A stretch of DNA of 64,000 bases from Gyromitra esculenta (Eukaryota; Ascomycota; Pezizomycetes; Pezizales; Discinaceae): NCBI GenBank assembly GCA_038503075.1, contig JBCAML010000002.1, positions 3,596,001 through 3,660,000 of the forward strand. The letters are read 5' to 3'. Of this stretch, positions 12,431 to 24,858 are shown piece by piece. A program made the translations under genes and the position numbers. The notes beneath the pieces were generated by a model. The model was not told the DNA's origin. It was given only the letters and a program-made list of their open reading frames with translations, and searched no databases. Numbering within the stretch: position 1 is the stretch's first letter; the number at the start of each line of letters is the position of its first letter.

Positions 12431-15400
12431 GAGATTGCCATCTGTAGTCTACGCTCTCCCCTATCCTGTATCCTGTGGGGTTGGGTTACTTGCAGGGTGT
12501 GTGATATCAAAGTTGGAAACCTGCTGATGGGGTATTTCGGTCTGATACATATTCATGACATTCCACCATCACTCACAGCGGGGAATCCGCTTTCAAATCC
12601 ATTGTCAAAACTGTTGTTCGGCCCACCTCAACCTGGGAATTGTTTCCCCACGAAACGCAACAAAACGCAGCACAGCCGCCAACCCTCGCCTGTTCGTCTC
12701 ACTCACTCATTCCCATGATCCATCGCCATAGCTCCTCTATGTACTAGCTAACCTACCCCTGTCAAACACGCACGCACACGCACACGGCGTCTACGTCTAC
12801 CTATCGTCTTCTTTCTCGCCTGCTCTCGCTTATCAAAATTATAATCGGACGTTTCTCAACGTGTAATCCATTCAGAACACTCATCCACAGGCTCACTCAC
12901 CCTTCCTCTCATCCCTTGGCGTGGGATATTTTCCCTCGTCACAAACGCCGTATTGGCAGAAAAGTGCTGTACGACTCTACATCAGGAGAAACTGGAATCG
13001 GCACACGACATGACACGCATAATGTCTCTTCCTCACAGCTGCCAGGAACTCTCCATTCGGTCGCCGTCCCTTCCCCAAGTCTTGTCTTAGTCTCACCAGA
13101 CCTCACGTCAATCATATCCTAACTTTCTGCTTCTCCGGCTGAGTTGCTCTACGGTACTGTATGTACTCGCAACGGGCATAAAGAACTTTTGCTGGTAGTA
13201 ATTCCTGATTCGTCTCAATTTGGAACATCCACGACTTGGCTGGTTAGCTCACACTTGAATTTTCGGGTTATTTATGCCTGTTGCGAGTAGAATTGACCCA
13301 GATTGACGTCGCAAATTGTCAACCAACACAGAACATCCTTCGTTCCTGAAACCTCCCATCTCGAAAATTAGAAAGAAAGAAAGAAAAACCCTTCCCCTGT
13401 CATAGCTTAGGCTGTCGTTAAGCCCCATGTCATGTTTAACCCGCGGCTGTGGCTTATCCTCTGATTGGTCGGGCCTCATTGCGCAACAGGTTTCGTCAGA
13501 AGAAAAACCGGAGAAGCGATAAGGAACGAGATCCTAGAGTATATTTGTGTTGTAGCTGACTCAAGGAAAACTCTTCTCTACATCATTTCCCGTTTCGGTA
13601 TTGGATTAGAGCACCGTTTAAGCATCCTTGTTTTCCCCCGTCGCCCGCAGCCGTCCCGGCGATTTGTTGCACCTCGCGCTAGGCCAGGACTGGGGGTTGG
13701 ACGATTCGATCTAGTGTGTGTCCTGGCTGTCTGCAGCCCAAAACATGGTGGGGGTCCGCCGGGAGGCGGACATCACGTTTTTATTTTACACTTTTTTTTG
13801 TTGATGGCCACAGGGGTGTTCTTATCTGCCAATAAAATGAATTTGATATGTATGGGTCCGTAACCTCGGAGTCGGAATCCCACCAACAACCACCACCGTC
13901 ATGATGTGTAGAGCGGAGGAATGTAGCGACGCTCAACCGTTATGTAGAATTTGTCTCTCAAATACATTATCCGATACCGGTATGGAACCGATAGGCACAG
14001 ACGTTGAAGAGAATCCTAACGTAACGTTTCAAAGGAGGAGGAAAAAAGAATAATCCGGGGATTTTTCCGAGGATACGTGCTGTTTTCGTCATATGCCTAG
14101 CTACTATAGGTACTCTCGCGAATCGTTGCGAAAATCTGGGAATTTGCCTCTAGCTCTCCAGCTGATCGTCAAACGAATCTTGATATTTTTTCCCTTTTTC
14201 CGTGCATCAGGGGCAATCCCGAATCGCATTGGATAAACACTGGGTAAATAGTAGATATGTACCACTCAAACAAACAAGCAGATCGGGTCGCCGACCACGT
14301 ACCAATATTTGGTGATACTTATACGTTGAACAGCCAAATGCTAGCAAGCGATGTCCTACAGCCAAGACAAATTTCGGTGATAATACCGCGCGGATTTACA
14401 GCATCTATCGGCGAGGGACATATTTGCCTCTTATGATTGTTATGTCCTTCATATGGATGCTGGACCCCAGCCTGTATACTAAGGCAACTAACCCATAGTT
14501 CCATTACTTGGACCAGCTGTAGGAAATTTTCTCCGGTATTCTGCATGTGCAAAACTCTCCGTCCAGCGGAAACCACGCGATGAAAAAATGAGCCCGCGTG
14601 AGTCGAGTCGAACTGACGGGACGCCCGAAACAAGCTTGCGCCAAACGATTGAAGGGTAAGCAGAAAAGGTCTTTGTCTACCACCTGCTCTATCTGCCGCT
14701 CGTGCCGGTCCATTCCGACCCCAGACGTTTCGAAACGAAACATACCGGTATATATCCAATTGCCTGGATGTGGTGTGGAGGATGCTAAATTGGAGCTCCT
14801 CTGATCTCTTTCCCCAGATTATGGCTCAGGTCCCAGCAAGATGCGCGCTTAGTCAGAAACGCGCCGAAGAGATAAGGTTGTAAAAAGGAAAGGGAGAGTA
14901 AAATCAAAACGTAAACCTGCGAGGGGAAAGGTGCGAATTGCAACCCTGGGAAAGTTTCTCTAAGATCCTCCCCCCAAGTTGATAATATGCAGGGATAAGA
15001 TGAAAATAATTTGTAAACCTGCAAACAAAAAGTTTCTACACGAAGAGAAAAAAGAAACAATGCCTACATAAGGTACCTTGGACGGCTTCCCCGGGTCATG
15101 CTCACGCCCATCCGTTGGCTGCGCTCTCCACATGGAAGAATTTCAAATCGATCATGATTCCTTCCCAGCAACCCCGTAAAAAAAAAAAAAGGTGCTGTGA
15201 ACCCATACCCCGTACTTTATTATAATGGAATGACCCGGAAAAGCACTTTGCGGAGACATGAAAAATTTTCGCGATCTCCTCCTGGATTCTTGATCGCTTC
15301 TGTACAGCGTCTCGGGAAAAACGAATTTTTTTTCGAAAGACACCTGCGTGATGTAGATCTCTCTTCTATTTTGAGGATCACGCTTCGCGCGCCTTCGGGG

Positions 15401-18400
15401 AATCTGAAATATCCAAGATCACACAAGAAAGTAGTCGAGGATGAACAGGTGGTCTTGACTCTCATGCTAACTAAAACCTTTCTCCTTTCTGACATCTCTC
15501 GGCGGTTGCTATGGCAACAGGCTTCGGTGCCGGTGGTCAGTGGGTCTAGACTGCTGAACGATCATTGACTTTGCTTTCCATAACTCCCGCAACCTACGTC
15601 CCTTTCCCGGAAAAAGGGTTACTCCTGCTCCCAGCTATTCTTACCATCTGGATATCAAACTAAACTCTAGCCTTATGCTCCAGGTCGACCCTGCATACCA
15701 ATTGAAACTTAAAGCTGTCCGAAACAGACACGGCAACATGCATGAAACACATGCATCTGGAATAGACACCCGTGTGGATAGTGAAGAATATTCACTCAAC
15801 TATATAGGCAGTGCTTCCGCCGGAGATGTCGATGCTTTACGATAAAATGTCCACGGACGCGACGAGAAATAATTTTTTCAACGTTCAGCAGGCTCACTTC
15901 AGAATCTAGCCATTCATACCCCGCCTTTTCTTGTGCCTATACGATGCGCTCCGGCACACGACAGCTTTTCGGGAGGGCCCTGCATGATTACGTCTGACCG
16001 GTCAGGTTCCAGACACTTAAAATGGTGGTACGGAGACGCGCTGTGGCTACCCGATATTCGGATTTATTTATTTTTTTAGCTTCTGGACACGCCGGTATTC
16101 GATCGAGACACTGAGAATTTGTGTATGGCTCGCAAATGCTGGGATGGAGGTTGTACGTGACAAAAAGCTTGTGCGAAAGAGACTTTAGAGTTCTTCCTTC
16201 TTTAACCTTTATAGTGGTAGCGAGATAATTTAGAGTTAAAGCTATTAAAAAAATTGCTATATCGTGCGTGCTGTCTGCTGCATCGGGACCGGATCCGATG
16301 TCTACTTCTGCGATGAATTACGCCGCCGATATGGGAACTCCAGCCGATGTTGCTTTACTGCTTTATGCAGGCATGGGAAGAGCTAGAGGAGGGTTACGCG
16401 CTGCACGGAACTGAGGTACTTTTGTGTACATCAAAGTACCGACCGCGATCATAAAATACTTAAAATTGACACTCAGTCGCACTCTTTAAGGCACTGTGCT
16501 TAGTCACGCGATTACACGTGACTTGGTGATTTCGAGAAAACTTCTATGAACTCATACCCTAGACCACCTTAACCATAACGTAGAGACGTCAACAGCGAAT
16601 TCAAGGAATTCACGATAGTTCCATGCGAGCAGTATTCTTTGATGCGAAACTATCGCAGTGAGATCTGTATTTGTCTGAGGTGTGGAGGACTGCAGTGTGA
16701 TTATCTGCGGCTAGAGATCTAGACTCGAACGTGAAGCTGTATCTTTCGCCTTCCTTTCCTTTTTTGATTTACCAAATCTGTGTTTGATGTACCCGACTTT
16801 ATCGATATGCTGTCTCCATCAACCGTTATCACGGGAAAGGGGAAGAAGTGAAGACGTATGGTGGTTTTTAGTCATCAATCTTGAGGAAGCACGCCGAAAA
16901 GCAATACAGACACAGTATGAGTAATTCCCATAATGGGCTGATGTTGTCAGGGCTTACTGTCGAAGCGCTGGCCTGACAACTACGTCAAGTATTTAGCTTT
17001 CGGCCCTGTGAGGGTAGAAAGTATCACTGACATCACTGTTGTTGTTGTTGTTGGTTGACGTTGTTTGTCCAATCACCCCAACTGGCCGCTATTATCTACC
17101 GGGATCATCCGGATGTCTATGCCCCGATCCGAAGGTCGGTATTGGAGATTTGCAGGGTGCACACCTCCTCCTGTCTTCGTATTTCCTTATCGGTGATTTT
17201 TTTCTTTCTTTCGAGATCTTGCATATCTTGGGTCCACTAAGGTGAATCCTTCCGCTAGCATGCGCACAGCATATGATCCATTGATAAGATTGTAGTGGTG
17301 GTTGGTTGGACGTCAACTAGATTGTGTGGTGCAGATTTAAGAAAGGTTAAACGAACCGTGTGTAACATTTGATTTGAGTGATGAGTGATGATAGTTACCT
17401 CTGGGCCCCCTACTGTTGGCAGGAAATTGGCATTGATATCAAACCAAGGAACTCTGTGAAAGATTAATAAAACGGCATCTCCGATACCCGTGCCAAGTTT
17501 CTATTCCTTTTTTTCCCCGCAAATAGGTATGTTGGCTGAGGACGTCTTGGAGGGGGTTTAACACTGCGTACTACGCGAGATTGGGGAGCACTGGTGAGTT
17601 CCACAGGCGGCTTCTAGAATTGCAGAGTAGATAAGGAGCTATTTGAGTTAGTCAAGGGAGGCCCGATATCTACGGGACATATCTATCTGATGCCAAAATA
17701 AGGCTTGTGGGATTTCGCTTCGTAGGTAGTCAACACCCAACTAAAACACATTTTCGCTAAAATAGTCTGGTTCAGTAGCTTATTGGAATCTGTAGGGGCA
17801 CGTACTGTGCTTATTAACGGGGCAGCAGGTGGGAGAGTGTGCTGATTCTTGGCTTTGGGGAAGTAAGTAGTTCTGACTTGGATGATTTCTTGTAGAGCTT
17901 GCCTCCGAGATCCCTTCCCCCAATTGGGGAGTCATTCCTACAGGCATTCTTTAACCGTTTGTTTAAATCATGAAAAAGAATGCAAACATTTAGATAAGAC
18001 CTAAAACAAATTGGTTTTCTATTTTGTAGATCTAGAGCAGGTCAGGACTCACTTTTATGCTCGCACCCTCCTCCTAGTCCCATCCAATTCTAAATTTCAA
18101 CAACTTTCCTATATAATTATTCTAGCGACAGAAAATCGTTGTCGACAATTTTCCGATCCTTCTCACTCCAATCACCCCCCCCCACCCATCTCTGGGCATC
18201 CTCGGGACACTAGGGTTCCGGAATGAGTAAATTTTCCTAGCATCACATCCCGATCTTTCTATCGCCTTCTTTATCATCGTTGCTTGATTTCGTCTACGGT
18301 AGTGCCCCTTTAGGAGGACCAGGAAACCCAGCGGCCCTCATTGGGTGTGTTGATTTGTTTACACTATTGGCGGATACTGTCTAGGACATCTCGTAGTTTA

Positions 18401-18836
18401 CTTTAATTATGTAGCTGCATGCGATGGTTACTCATGGTGTCCTCTTGGAAATGTTTTTCGGCGACGCCGCAGAGCCTATAGAATATGTAGCAACCGATGT
18501 GATTGGATCGATATCTACATAGGGTGGCTTGTGACAGGTTCTTGGGGGAGGACAGGCATGCACCCAAGCTCCCGGACAGATGTTTTATGGGAAGCAATAC
18601 TGCAAAGAACGATAATGAAGGGCAGAGACATTATGAAACTTCTAGGATTTCTTCGTTAAACAAGCAATCAATGGGCCAAAAATACCCTGTAGAACGCAGT
18701 GTTAAAATAGCAAGCCTTACAAGCTCGTAGCTTGCGTGGATGAATACGGGAGTACGAAGCGTGCATGGCCTGAGCTCGACAGGGTATGCCTTCTCCCCAA
18801 TAACGTCATCCGCTCCTCTTCCATCAGAAATAGAAC
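12431..18836. other. Long gene-poor region
   Basis: About 6.4 kb without a supportable gene. Open frames are short, overlap on both strands and show no family signature or splice partners. It contains a 13-bp poly-A run (15178-15190), a (GTT)n microsatellite (17038-17054), and a short perfect palindrome AGTGAAGAATATTCACT near 15780. Some blocks (13600-13760, 14580-14720) are more GC-rich but still carry no convincing coding sequence. Confidence 0.45.
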
Positions 18837-19034
18837 TCAGACAATAGATTTGTAACACATACTGCATAACTCTTTATCGGACCCATCTGTAGGTAGCTTA
18901 CGTCTTTTAGCAAGAGCAGTGAAGCCGCTGTGTAGCCTCTTGACCTGTGCCTTACTAAAGGTATCCATCGCCGAGGAATCGCTTGGCCTCTCGAGTCTAG
19001 ATATCTCATCCCTGGCAGGAATTCGCCTGCTCAT
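18837..19034 (-). other. Possible 65-aa ORF, function unknown
   Basis: An ATG-started frame of 65 codons encodes a basic, charged peptide containing MDTFSKAQVKRLHSGF and a C-terminal CSMCYKSIV. Composition is protein-like, unlike neighbouring frames, and a CxxC pair sits near the end. No family is recognised and no flanking exon could be joined with confidence. It could be a short gene, one exon of a gene, or a relic. Confidence 0.2.
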
Positions 19035-22000
19035 GCGATATGCGTAGGGCTGTGTTTGGGCGACGGCCTACCCATTACCCAGCCGATTTCATTGCGACAG
19101 CGTTAAGAGCCTTCCTAGCCAGCCAACCAAATGAAACAGGGCTCGCAGCGGGACGGGGCGCGGAAGATTGTTTGCGATCGGGGCTGGGCTCTTGCGTGGG
19201 GGTCTCGTGGTGGACGAAGCGCCTAGACGTGCCCGGTTAGTAAATGTATTATCGATAAACCGAGTAATTGGCTCAGTCAGCAGGCAGTTTCCTGACGCGA
19301 GATGCCTCTCCATTGTTTCGAGAGACTATCGGGTAGCTGGAGATGTGGGTTTGGGGAGTTCCCTGCTGTTTCTGCGAATACCTAACGCTGGGGGCTGGTG
19401 CCTGCACACAGGAAGTCTCGGCCATCGTGACTTTGGCGTTCTCTGTATGCAAGTCATTGATAAAACACCTGCTGCCAATCCTGGTTTATCTGTAGCAAAA
19501 TGTGTCTTGAGCTGTTCTGAGAATCCTGTGTAGTCGTGGAAGTGTTTTGGCCAATAAATGGGAAATATACTCACATAAAATCACTCGGGGTGTGATACAG
19601 GTACAGGTAAAGCCCGAAATATATGGTTTACCGTGTTTTTTCGCTTTGATATTTTTGGCTCAATTCTTTTCGATTTTTCGAACTCAGTTCTCGGTCCTGG
19701 AGGCCTCTTTATTATTACTAAAGATGCATGAGCCCTATAAATTACTTATAATCGGCCATGGGCAAGTGAGTTGAGGGTACATATGTACACGGGATGCTCG
19801 ATTACTCACCATCACCATGAGACCTTGTTACATGGTAACCGCTATATCAGTTTGAATTATGGTAGCTAGTTGTACATGTGGGGAGGGGGGGTGCTGGTCT
19901 AATGCACATGACTAAGTTTTGCTATTTTCGTTCTTAAGACTCTTTGGGATCCGAGAATTATAAATGGTACAGAGCACTATGAAATTAGCGTTCGCGACAA
20001 AACGAAAACGACACTGCTCCATTATAAATCCTAAAGCCGATAGCCAATATAATGCTGAGGCCGCAGGACAGATCTGTCGTATAACTAATTAAGATGGTGA
20101 ATTTCTTTCTTGTTGTTGTTAAACCTGGTGCCTATCCACCATCTAAAATCGGAGATCGGTGGCTTATTAGAAAAATAGAGGAGGCTTATGTAGGTCAATT
20201 TTACCACTACAAATTTAAACTCAGATCCTCGGGAGCCTATTCTTTGAAGACACAATTCAGCTGCTCTATGGGGGTTATTAAGAACTTAGGGTTACATAGG
20301 TAACTTTATCTGTCAGCTGAGAACGAGATAAACAAGCATGTAGGAATTGGAACCACTAAGCATACCATTCCTGGGACGGTTGCTTTTATAGGGGAATTGA
20401 GCTGTGTTTTTACTAACCCTGGGTGAAAGACAGGTAAGATATTTGCATTTACTTTATTGTGTTCTAAAAACTTCGACAGTTGGTGCCGGGGGGTCATTTA
20501 CCAATGTATCGAGTGATATTTAATGACTCGAATAACGCACCTGGATAGCTTTTCTATTTATTTTGTATATAAAGTCTTACATTATAATTTCACGAGAAAT
20601 CAAGACCACATGGAGGACTACTGGGTGTTGGAAGTGTCAATTTCTTGGCTCAAAAAGTTTGTATTAGCTTGTGAGCGTATAGGATGCGTATTTTTGACTT
20701 GGAATCGTAGCTCCAGTGGCCTGTGTGTGAATACCTGTTTTTAGATCGAAGTGTCTAATATGGCGCTTTATAAGGTAATCGGAATTCGTTAGTCTATCCA
20801 TATTTGCTTATATCCCTCACGATCCTTGCTCATCAACGAGTATAACTTACGAGAGCTATGAAAAACCATCCGTTAATTGCACTCCTACCTTCAAAAATCT
20901 ACCCTCTTGCCCGCATCCTTCTTCTCTTACAAGTCAGGTCATCTTATCAAAGTTATTGTTAAGAAAAGTGAACTGGACACGAGGAATTTAGCTTATGAAC
21001 GTTGCTTTCATATATATATATCGTGGATTACTAACAGATGATGCCTAATGGTACTAGTTCGTCACCATAATCTTCGGATTGCATGCGAGTAGGATAAATT
21101 GTTGCTGCTATTGTTAGTAGATTACTTCCCACTATTCCGGAAGCTGGATATATGCCAGCAAATATTTAAAACAGCCGCTATAAGCTAAATAAGGGTTGTG
21201 ACAAATCGCTTTTTTTTTCTCTCCCTCCTGGCTTCGTAGCGGTGGACTTCCGCGAAAGTCATTCGATATCTGGGGGATATATACCTTTGAGCGCGTTGGG
21301 TGCTCTGTCGATTCGACTCATTAATTGAAGGAATGCAGTAGACTTTTTCTGTCGCTCTTGAGTTTTTAGAATTGTGTATGTATGGTATTCGGTAACATAT
21401 CCTTTGGGCGTAGGTTTCTAGCGCTCGAGCTTCTCTGATCCGTCAAACGCTGAGACGGTTATGATTAAGCTACTAGGAAAAGTTCCGGCGGTTTGTTATG
21501 GGAATCGATATCGGAGATTCTATTCTGGAATTTAGTTAATGTTGTGTTTGATAGGCCTGGTCTAGTAAGAGAGTAGCATAACGTCTTGATGGGTTAATAA
21601 CGCATAAACAAGCGGGTAACTATGAAATTAAAATGTTTCTACTGATCTTGACCAATACTTGGGATGAACAGGTGATGATTGAAGTAGATATCTTGGTAAG
21701 TGATAGCACCAGCCCTGAATTTACGAGTGAGGACCCAATTTTCCTAGGATTAGAAATTCTGCAAGGTATGTATCATTTACTAGCGGCCTAGCTAAGCTTT
21801 ATAGGTATTCACAGATATTTTAAGTATTGATAAAATAGAAGTCACTTGGAATAGAATTTCGGGTGTCAACGATACATTTCTTATATGACCTAAAATAATT
21901 TACTCTTGGCGCCAAAGGATGAAACGCTGAAAGAGGGGGCGTGCGCCCGTAAAAAAATAGATGCCATTGCCTGTTAGACAGTAGAAAAAAAGACTCCACT

Positions 22001-22127
22001 CCAACATGCATCAAGTATATATAAAAGAAGAATCGACCAGCAATGTGTTGAAGAAATGCAACAAGGAAAGAAATCAAATATATACATTAACTTGAGCAAA
22101 CGAATTTCTTTTCCACCTTCACTCAAA
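19035..22127. other. Gene-poor AT-rich region
   Basis: Nothing is supportable as a gene. The 19040-19500 part is relatively GC-rich with open frames on both strands that look like mutual shadows. The part near 21820-22127 flanks the 3' end of the ZZ-type gene. Confidence 0.45.
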
Positions 22128-23126
22128 TCAAGAAAACTCCTGTTGATAATACCAATATCCATCCGTGCCAGGGGGTTTTCCATGGAAAATCCCCTGATCA
22201 TCCCCAGGTTGTAGGTACACAATATTTGGTATAGGCGCCATTCTCGCCGCTGTCGCTGCCGCCTGCTCAGCCGACCTCCTGATCCTCGCTTGGTGTACCA
22301 TTTCACCTTTCCACAACGCATCCGGGTCCGCAATAGCCGGCCAGGAATCCCTCGGCACGTCCCTCATCGCAAAATATTGTCCCGTAGCCGGATCCACGAG
22401 CGGCGGAACTGATACAAGTAGTCGATTTAGTCTCGCATAGAAATCGTCTGGATCGCAAAGTGCGTCTCCGAGTAGCATGGCTATGAAGCCTTTCCGCGAG
22501 AGAAGAGGCATGCCTTGGAAAACCGGCTGAAGGAAGTCTCCGCCATCGTCTTGTTGCGTCCCTACTGGCTGTATGGATGTCCTGCTCACAAGGATATGGT
22601 CCCATCCATATTGTCGATAAGCGAATGTAACTTCCTCGTCGCTCCATGCGATACCCTTTTCGTTGTGCTGACTTTCGAGGTAGAAAGATCGAAATGCATT
22701 TTCTTCAGGCGTGTAGCCTAGCAAGTCTAGCACAATGCAGCACTTTTCTGGCTCAAGCCATGTTGTTTGTTGGGGCTCGAAGGCGACATCGATATATGTG
22801 TATATTGCGTCTGCAAGGCGAGAGAATAGCTCCGAAGCACCTTTTTCTTGAGTGATCATATAGCCCCAATATGGATCTGGTGGCGAACTGTATGGGACTG
22901 GTGGGTTTGGAGGATGGAAGGCAGTGACTGAGAGCAAAGGATCTGGTGGAATAGTGAGCTGGTGGTGCCAGGCTTGATGTGCCCCGGAGACTCGTCCACT
23001 CATGTGGCAGTTCCAACAAGCGTCGTAGTCTTCGCACTCAGCGCAGTGGATTCGAATATCTCGGCTGGGGAGGAGTTCACCCGAACAAACATCACAGGTA
23101 TAAACGTTATGTCCAAATGCCTCCAT
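22128..23126 (-). CDS. ZZ-type zinc-finger protein
   Basis: A single-exon gene of 332 residues. The N terminus is a complete ZZ zinc finger: C11-x2-C14, C28-x2-C31, C37-x2-C40 and H50-x3-H54, with the usual DYDACWNC core. ZZ fingers bind two zinc ions and mediate protein contacts, including recognition of histone or protein N termini; no catalytic function is implied. From about residue 95 a second, mostly helical region begins (LFSRLADAIYTYIDVAFEP, then LDLLGYTPEEN). It resembles the fungal domain often found behind ZZ fingers (DUF7514-like), but I am not certain of the family number. The C-terminal third (MAPIPNIVYLQPG, GTDGYWYY) is low in recognisable features. The start is an ATG five residues before the finger region proper begins. 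A nuclear or cytoplasmic adaptor role is inferred. Confidence 0.8.
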   Translation of the reverse strand: MEAFGHNVYTCDVCSGELLPSRDIRIHCAECEDYDACWNCHMSGRVSGAHQAWHHQLTIPPDPLLSVTAFHPPNPPVPYSSPPDPYWGYMITQEKGASELFSRLADAIYTYIDVAFEPQQTTWLEPEKCCIVLDLLGYTPEENAFRSFYLESQHNEKGIAWSDEEVTFAYRQYGWDHILVSRTSIQPVGTQQDDGGDFLQPVFQGMPLLSRKGFIAMLLGDALCDPDDFYARLNRLLVSVPPLVDPATGQYFAMRDVPRDSWPAIADPDALWKGEMVHQARIRRSAEQAAATAARMAPIPNIVYLQPGDDQGIFHGKPPGTDGYWYYQQEFS

Positions 23127-23530
23127 TTTCTTATTATTAACGGATTATCTTCGTAAGATCATGAAGGTTGTGGTAAGGTGCAAGATACGTTGGATTAAGA
23201 TTTCTTATATTGGCTTAGGTACCGAGATGTCATGTGCAAAAGGGAGGCTGTGACGGGAATCGATCGGGGGGTTTGTCTGCCGATTGCGCTAGGTAGACAT
23301 TAGATTCACACGAGCGCCCCTCTGTGGCACGACGATAAAGGAGAGCGGCCAACGGATAGTCTCCACAATTCTTTGATGGCTATGCTGAAGAAAAAAAGGG
23401 GGGGATTTCTCCTCCTACGAAAGTCAACGGCAGCTGAATACGCGTATGAAACTCTGGGATCGATTCCGGACACGCCTGCGGTTCCTGGGAAAGCGGAGAG
23501 AGCGGTGGGGATGAGCCACATTCGCTATGC
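23127..23530. other. Intergenic between ZZ gene and small gene
   Basis: No gene seen. It holds the likely promoter of the ZZ-type gene and the 3' flank of the small minus-strand gene. Confidence 0.4.
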
Positions 23531-23728
23531 TTAAATGTATCTGAACATGTTGTTTCTCACAGCCCTCTTCATCGTAGCAGGTTTGCCATCCTCGGTCTCA
23601 ACCCCGCTCGCACCTCCGTCTCCTGAGATCTCCTCGAGTTTCCTCCTTAGTTCGTCATCGGACTCGGCGAGGGTCATTTTCGGGGTCGTTGTCTTTGGTT
23701 TCTCGGTGGCTGCAGCAGCACCTTCAGG
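23531..23728 (-). CDS. Small conserved-looking protein, C-terminal exon
   Basis: A minus-strand exon bounded by a CATATAG acceptor encodes 65 residues and a stop. It is acidic in the middle (ESDDELRRKLEEISGDGG) and ends MKRAVRNNMFRYI. This pattern, a charged helix, a glycine-rich GDGGxxGV segment and a basic-aromatic C terminus, resembles small uncharacterised ascomycete proteins of under 100 residues. The stop just upstream of the acceptor shows that a first exon is needed, or that translation starts at the internal ATG (23677), giving 48 residues. One possible five-codon first exon with an ATG lies about 370 bp upstream (near 24115), but the join is unproven. The plus-strand frame over this exon is only its shadow. 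Confidence 0.5.
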   Translation of the reverse strand, partial: PEGAAAATEKPKTTTPKMTLAESDDELRRKLEEISGDGGASGVETEDGKPATMKRAVRNNMFRYI

Positions 23729-24750
23729 CTATATGCCACGAGTTGTCAGCATCCGTCTGTAGGTATTTAGGGTTTCGGGGGAGCTCGGGTGAAAAGGCGA
23801 AACAAACAGTGGTCTCGTCTCTCAGCTCTGAAGAGCTCCCTCTTGACAATTTCGCCTCGTTATGTGCCTGCGTCGTCGTTGTGTACCGGTTGATCGAGTT
23901 GCAAGGCTGAAGAATAACTCGGCTGTGGAAAGCTATTTTTGGGGTCCGGATGAGTCCGTGTCCAAACCGGAGAGGAACAATCATATCTACAGTTCCAACA
24001 AACTGGATCTGGTTGTTTCTATGTGTAGGAATAAATGAGAATTGGATTGCGAGGTTCTTGATCACAGAATTTAATCACGGTGGCCGGCTAGTTATCTACG
24101 TCACTCGCATCCATCTAATGTAGATAACCCTAACCCTAGAAAAACCATAAACAAGCTTAAATTAATGTCCGATTGTGGCTTAGGGCTATCGTTATTGTTG
24201 GTGGGCTTATTTTCGGCTGGGACTGCCACACACAGACATATCAAACATCTTAAGATGTCTCTCTCTCCAGACATCTTGGTCTCGCAAATGAATCACTTTG
24301 GGCTCTGTTCTTGCTGAAAATGTATTTTCTAAGGATGTTGATGTGCACTATGCAACTACATGTACTCTATGGATGACCCTGATCAGACGGTGCGCCAGTG
24401 CCAGGATAGATAAATAGATAGATAGATAAATCATCCATGCATCCCACCCTAAGGGTTATGGCGGCGCCAGTGCCAGGAAACGGTAGGAACCGCAATAGAA
24501 ACACTACTGCTGAAACTGCATTCCGATCAACCTATAGACCGTGGAAATGAGAAGATTAGGAGGAGTGCTTTTTTTCTTCATAAGTAGATGTAATTATGTA
24601 GTACCGTACGTCTTGTGTAAAAAGGCTATTGGTCGTTTCTGGCCACGGACGCACCGAATCTTCTATGGAGTGGGGCGGGGAATGAATTCGCCCCAGTATA
24701 AGATATTTAGGATTTTAGTGTCTGATTTGCTTTAATTGTTTCATCTTAGG
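23729..24750. other. Intergenic with telomere-like and GATA repeats
   Basis: It contains two tandem CCCTAA units at about 24127-24138, a GATA/GATAAAT microsatellite at 24405-24431, and a 15-bp direct repeat GCGCCAGTGCCAGGA at about 24392 and 24464. No gene beyond the possible first exon of the small gene is seen. Confidence 0.5.
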
Positions 24751-24752
24751 TA

Positions 24753-24855
24753 CTAGGGGTAGGGGTGTGGAGATGGAACGCTAGGGTTTTCCGTTCTGTG
24801 AGGTCGCCATAGAAATAATGTGAGACCTGTACCATCTTCATACCCCTACCCCTAG
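24753..24855. mobile_element. Short TA-flanked inverted-repeat element with telomere-like ends
   Basis: The ends are CTAGGGGTAGGGG and its reverse complement. The arms (24750-24776 and 24832-24858) pair over about 26 bp with only two mismatches, both transitions, and then share AGATGG. TA occurs at both borders (24751-24752 and 24856-24857). A 103-bp element with this structure fits a miniature Tc1/mariner-type element. The core has a second, weaker inverted repeat (GTGAGGTC and GAGACCTG region), so a transcript could fold into a long hairpin. Confidence 0.55.
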
Positions 24856-24858
24856 TAC

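Noticed and set aside
14319..14759. 146-codon minus-strand frame
   Set aside because: No recognisable motif, no splice partners, and other frames on both strands are equally open in this stretch.
23535..23910. Plus-strand frames that look like a signal peptide protein
   Set aside because: They are the complement of the minus-strand small-gene exon, whose composition and acceptor site are more convincing.
24127..24138. A true chromosome-internal telomere array
   Set aside because: Only two CCCTAA units are present, too few to separate from chance; mentioned only together with the neighbouring inverted repeat.
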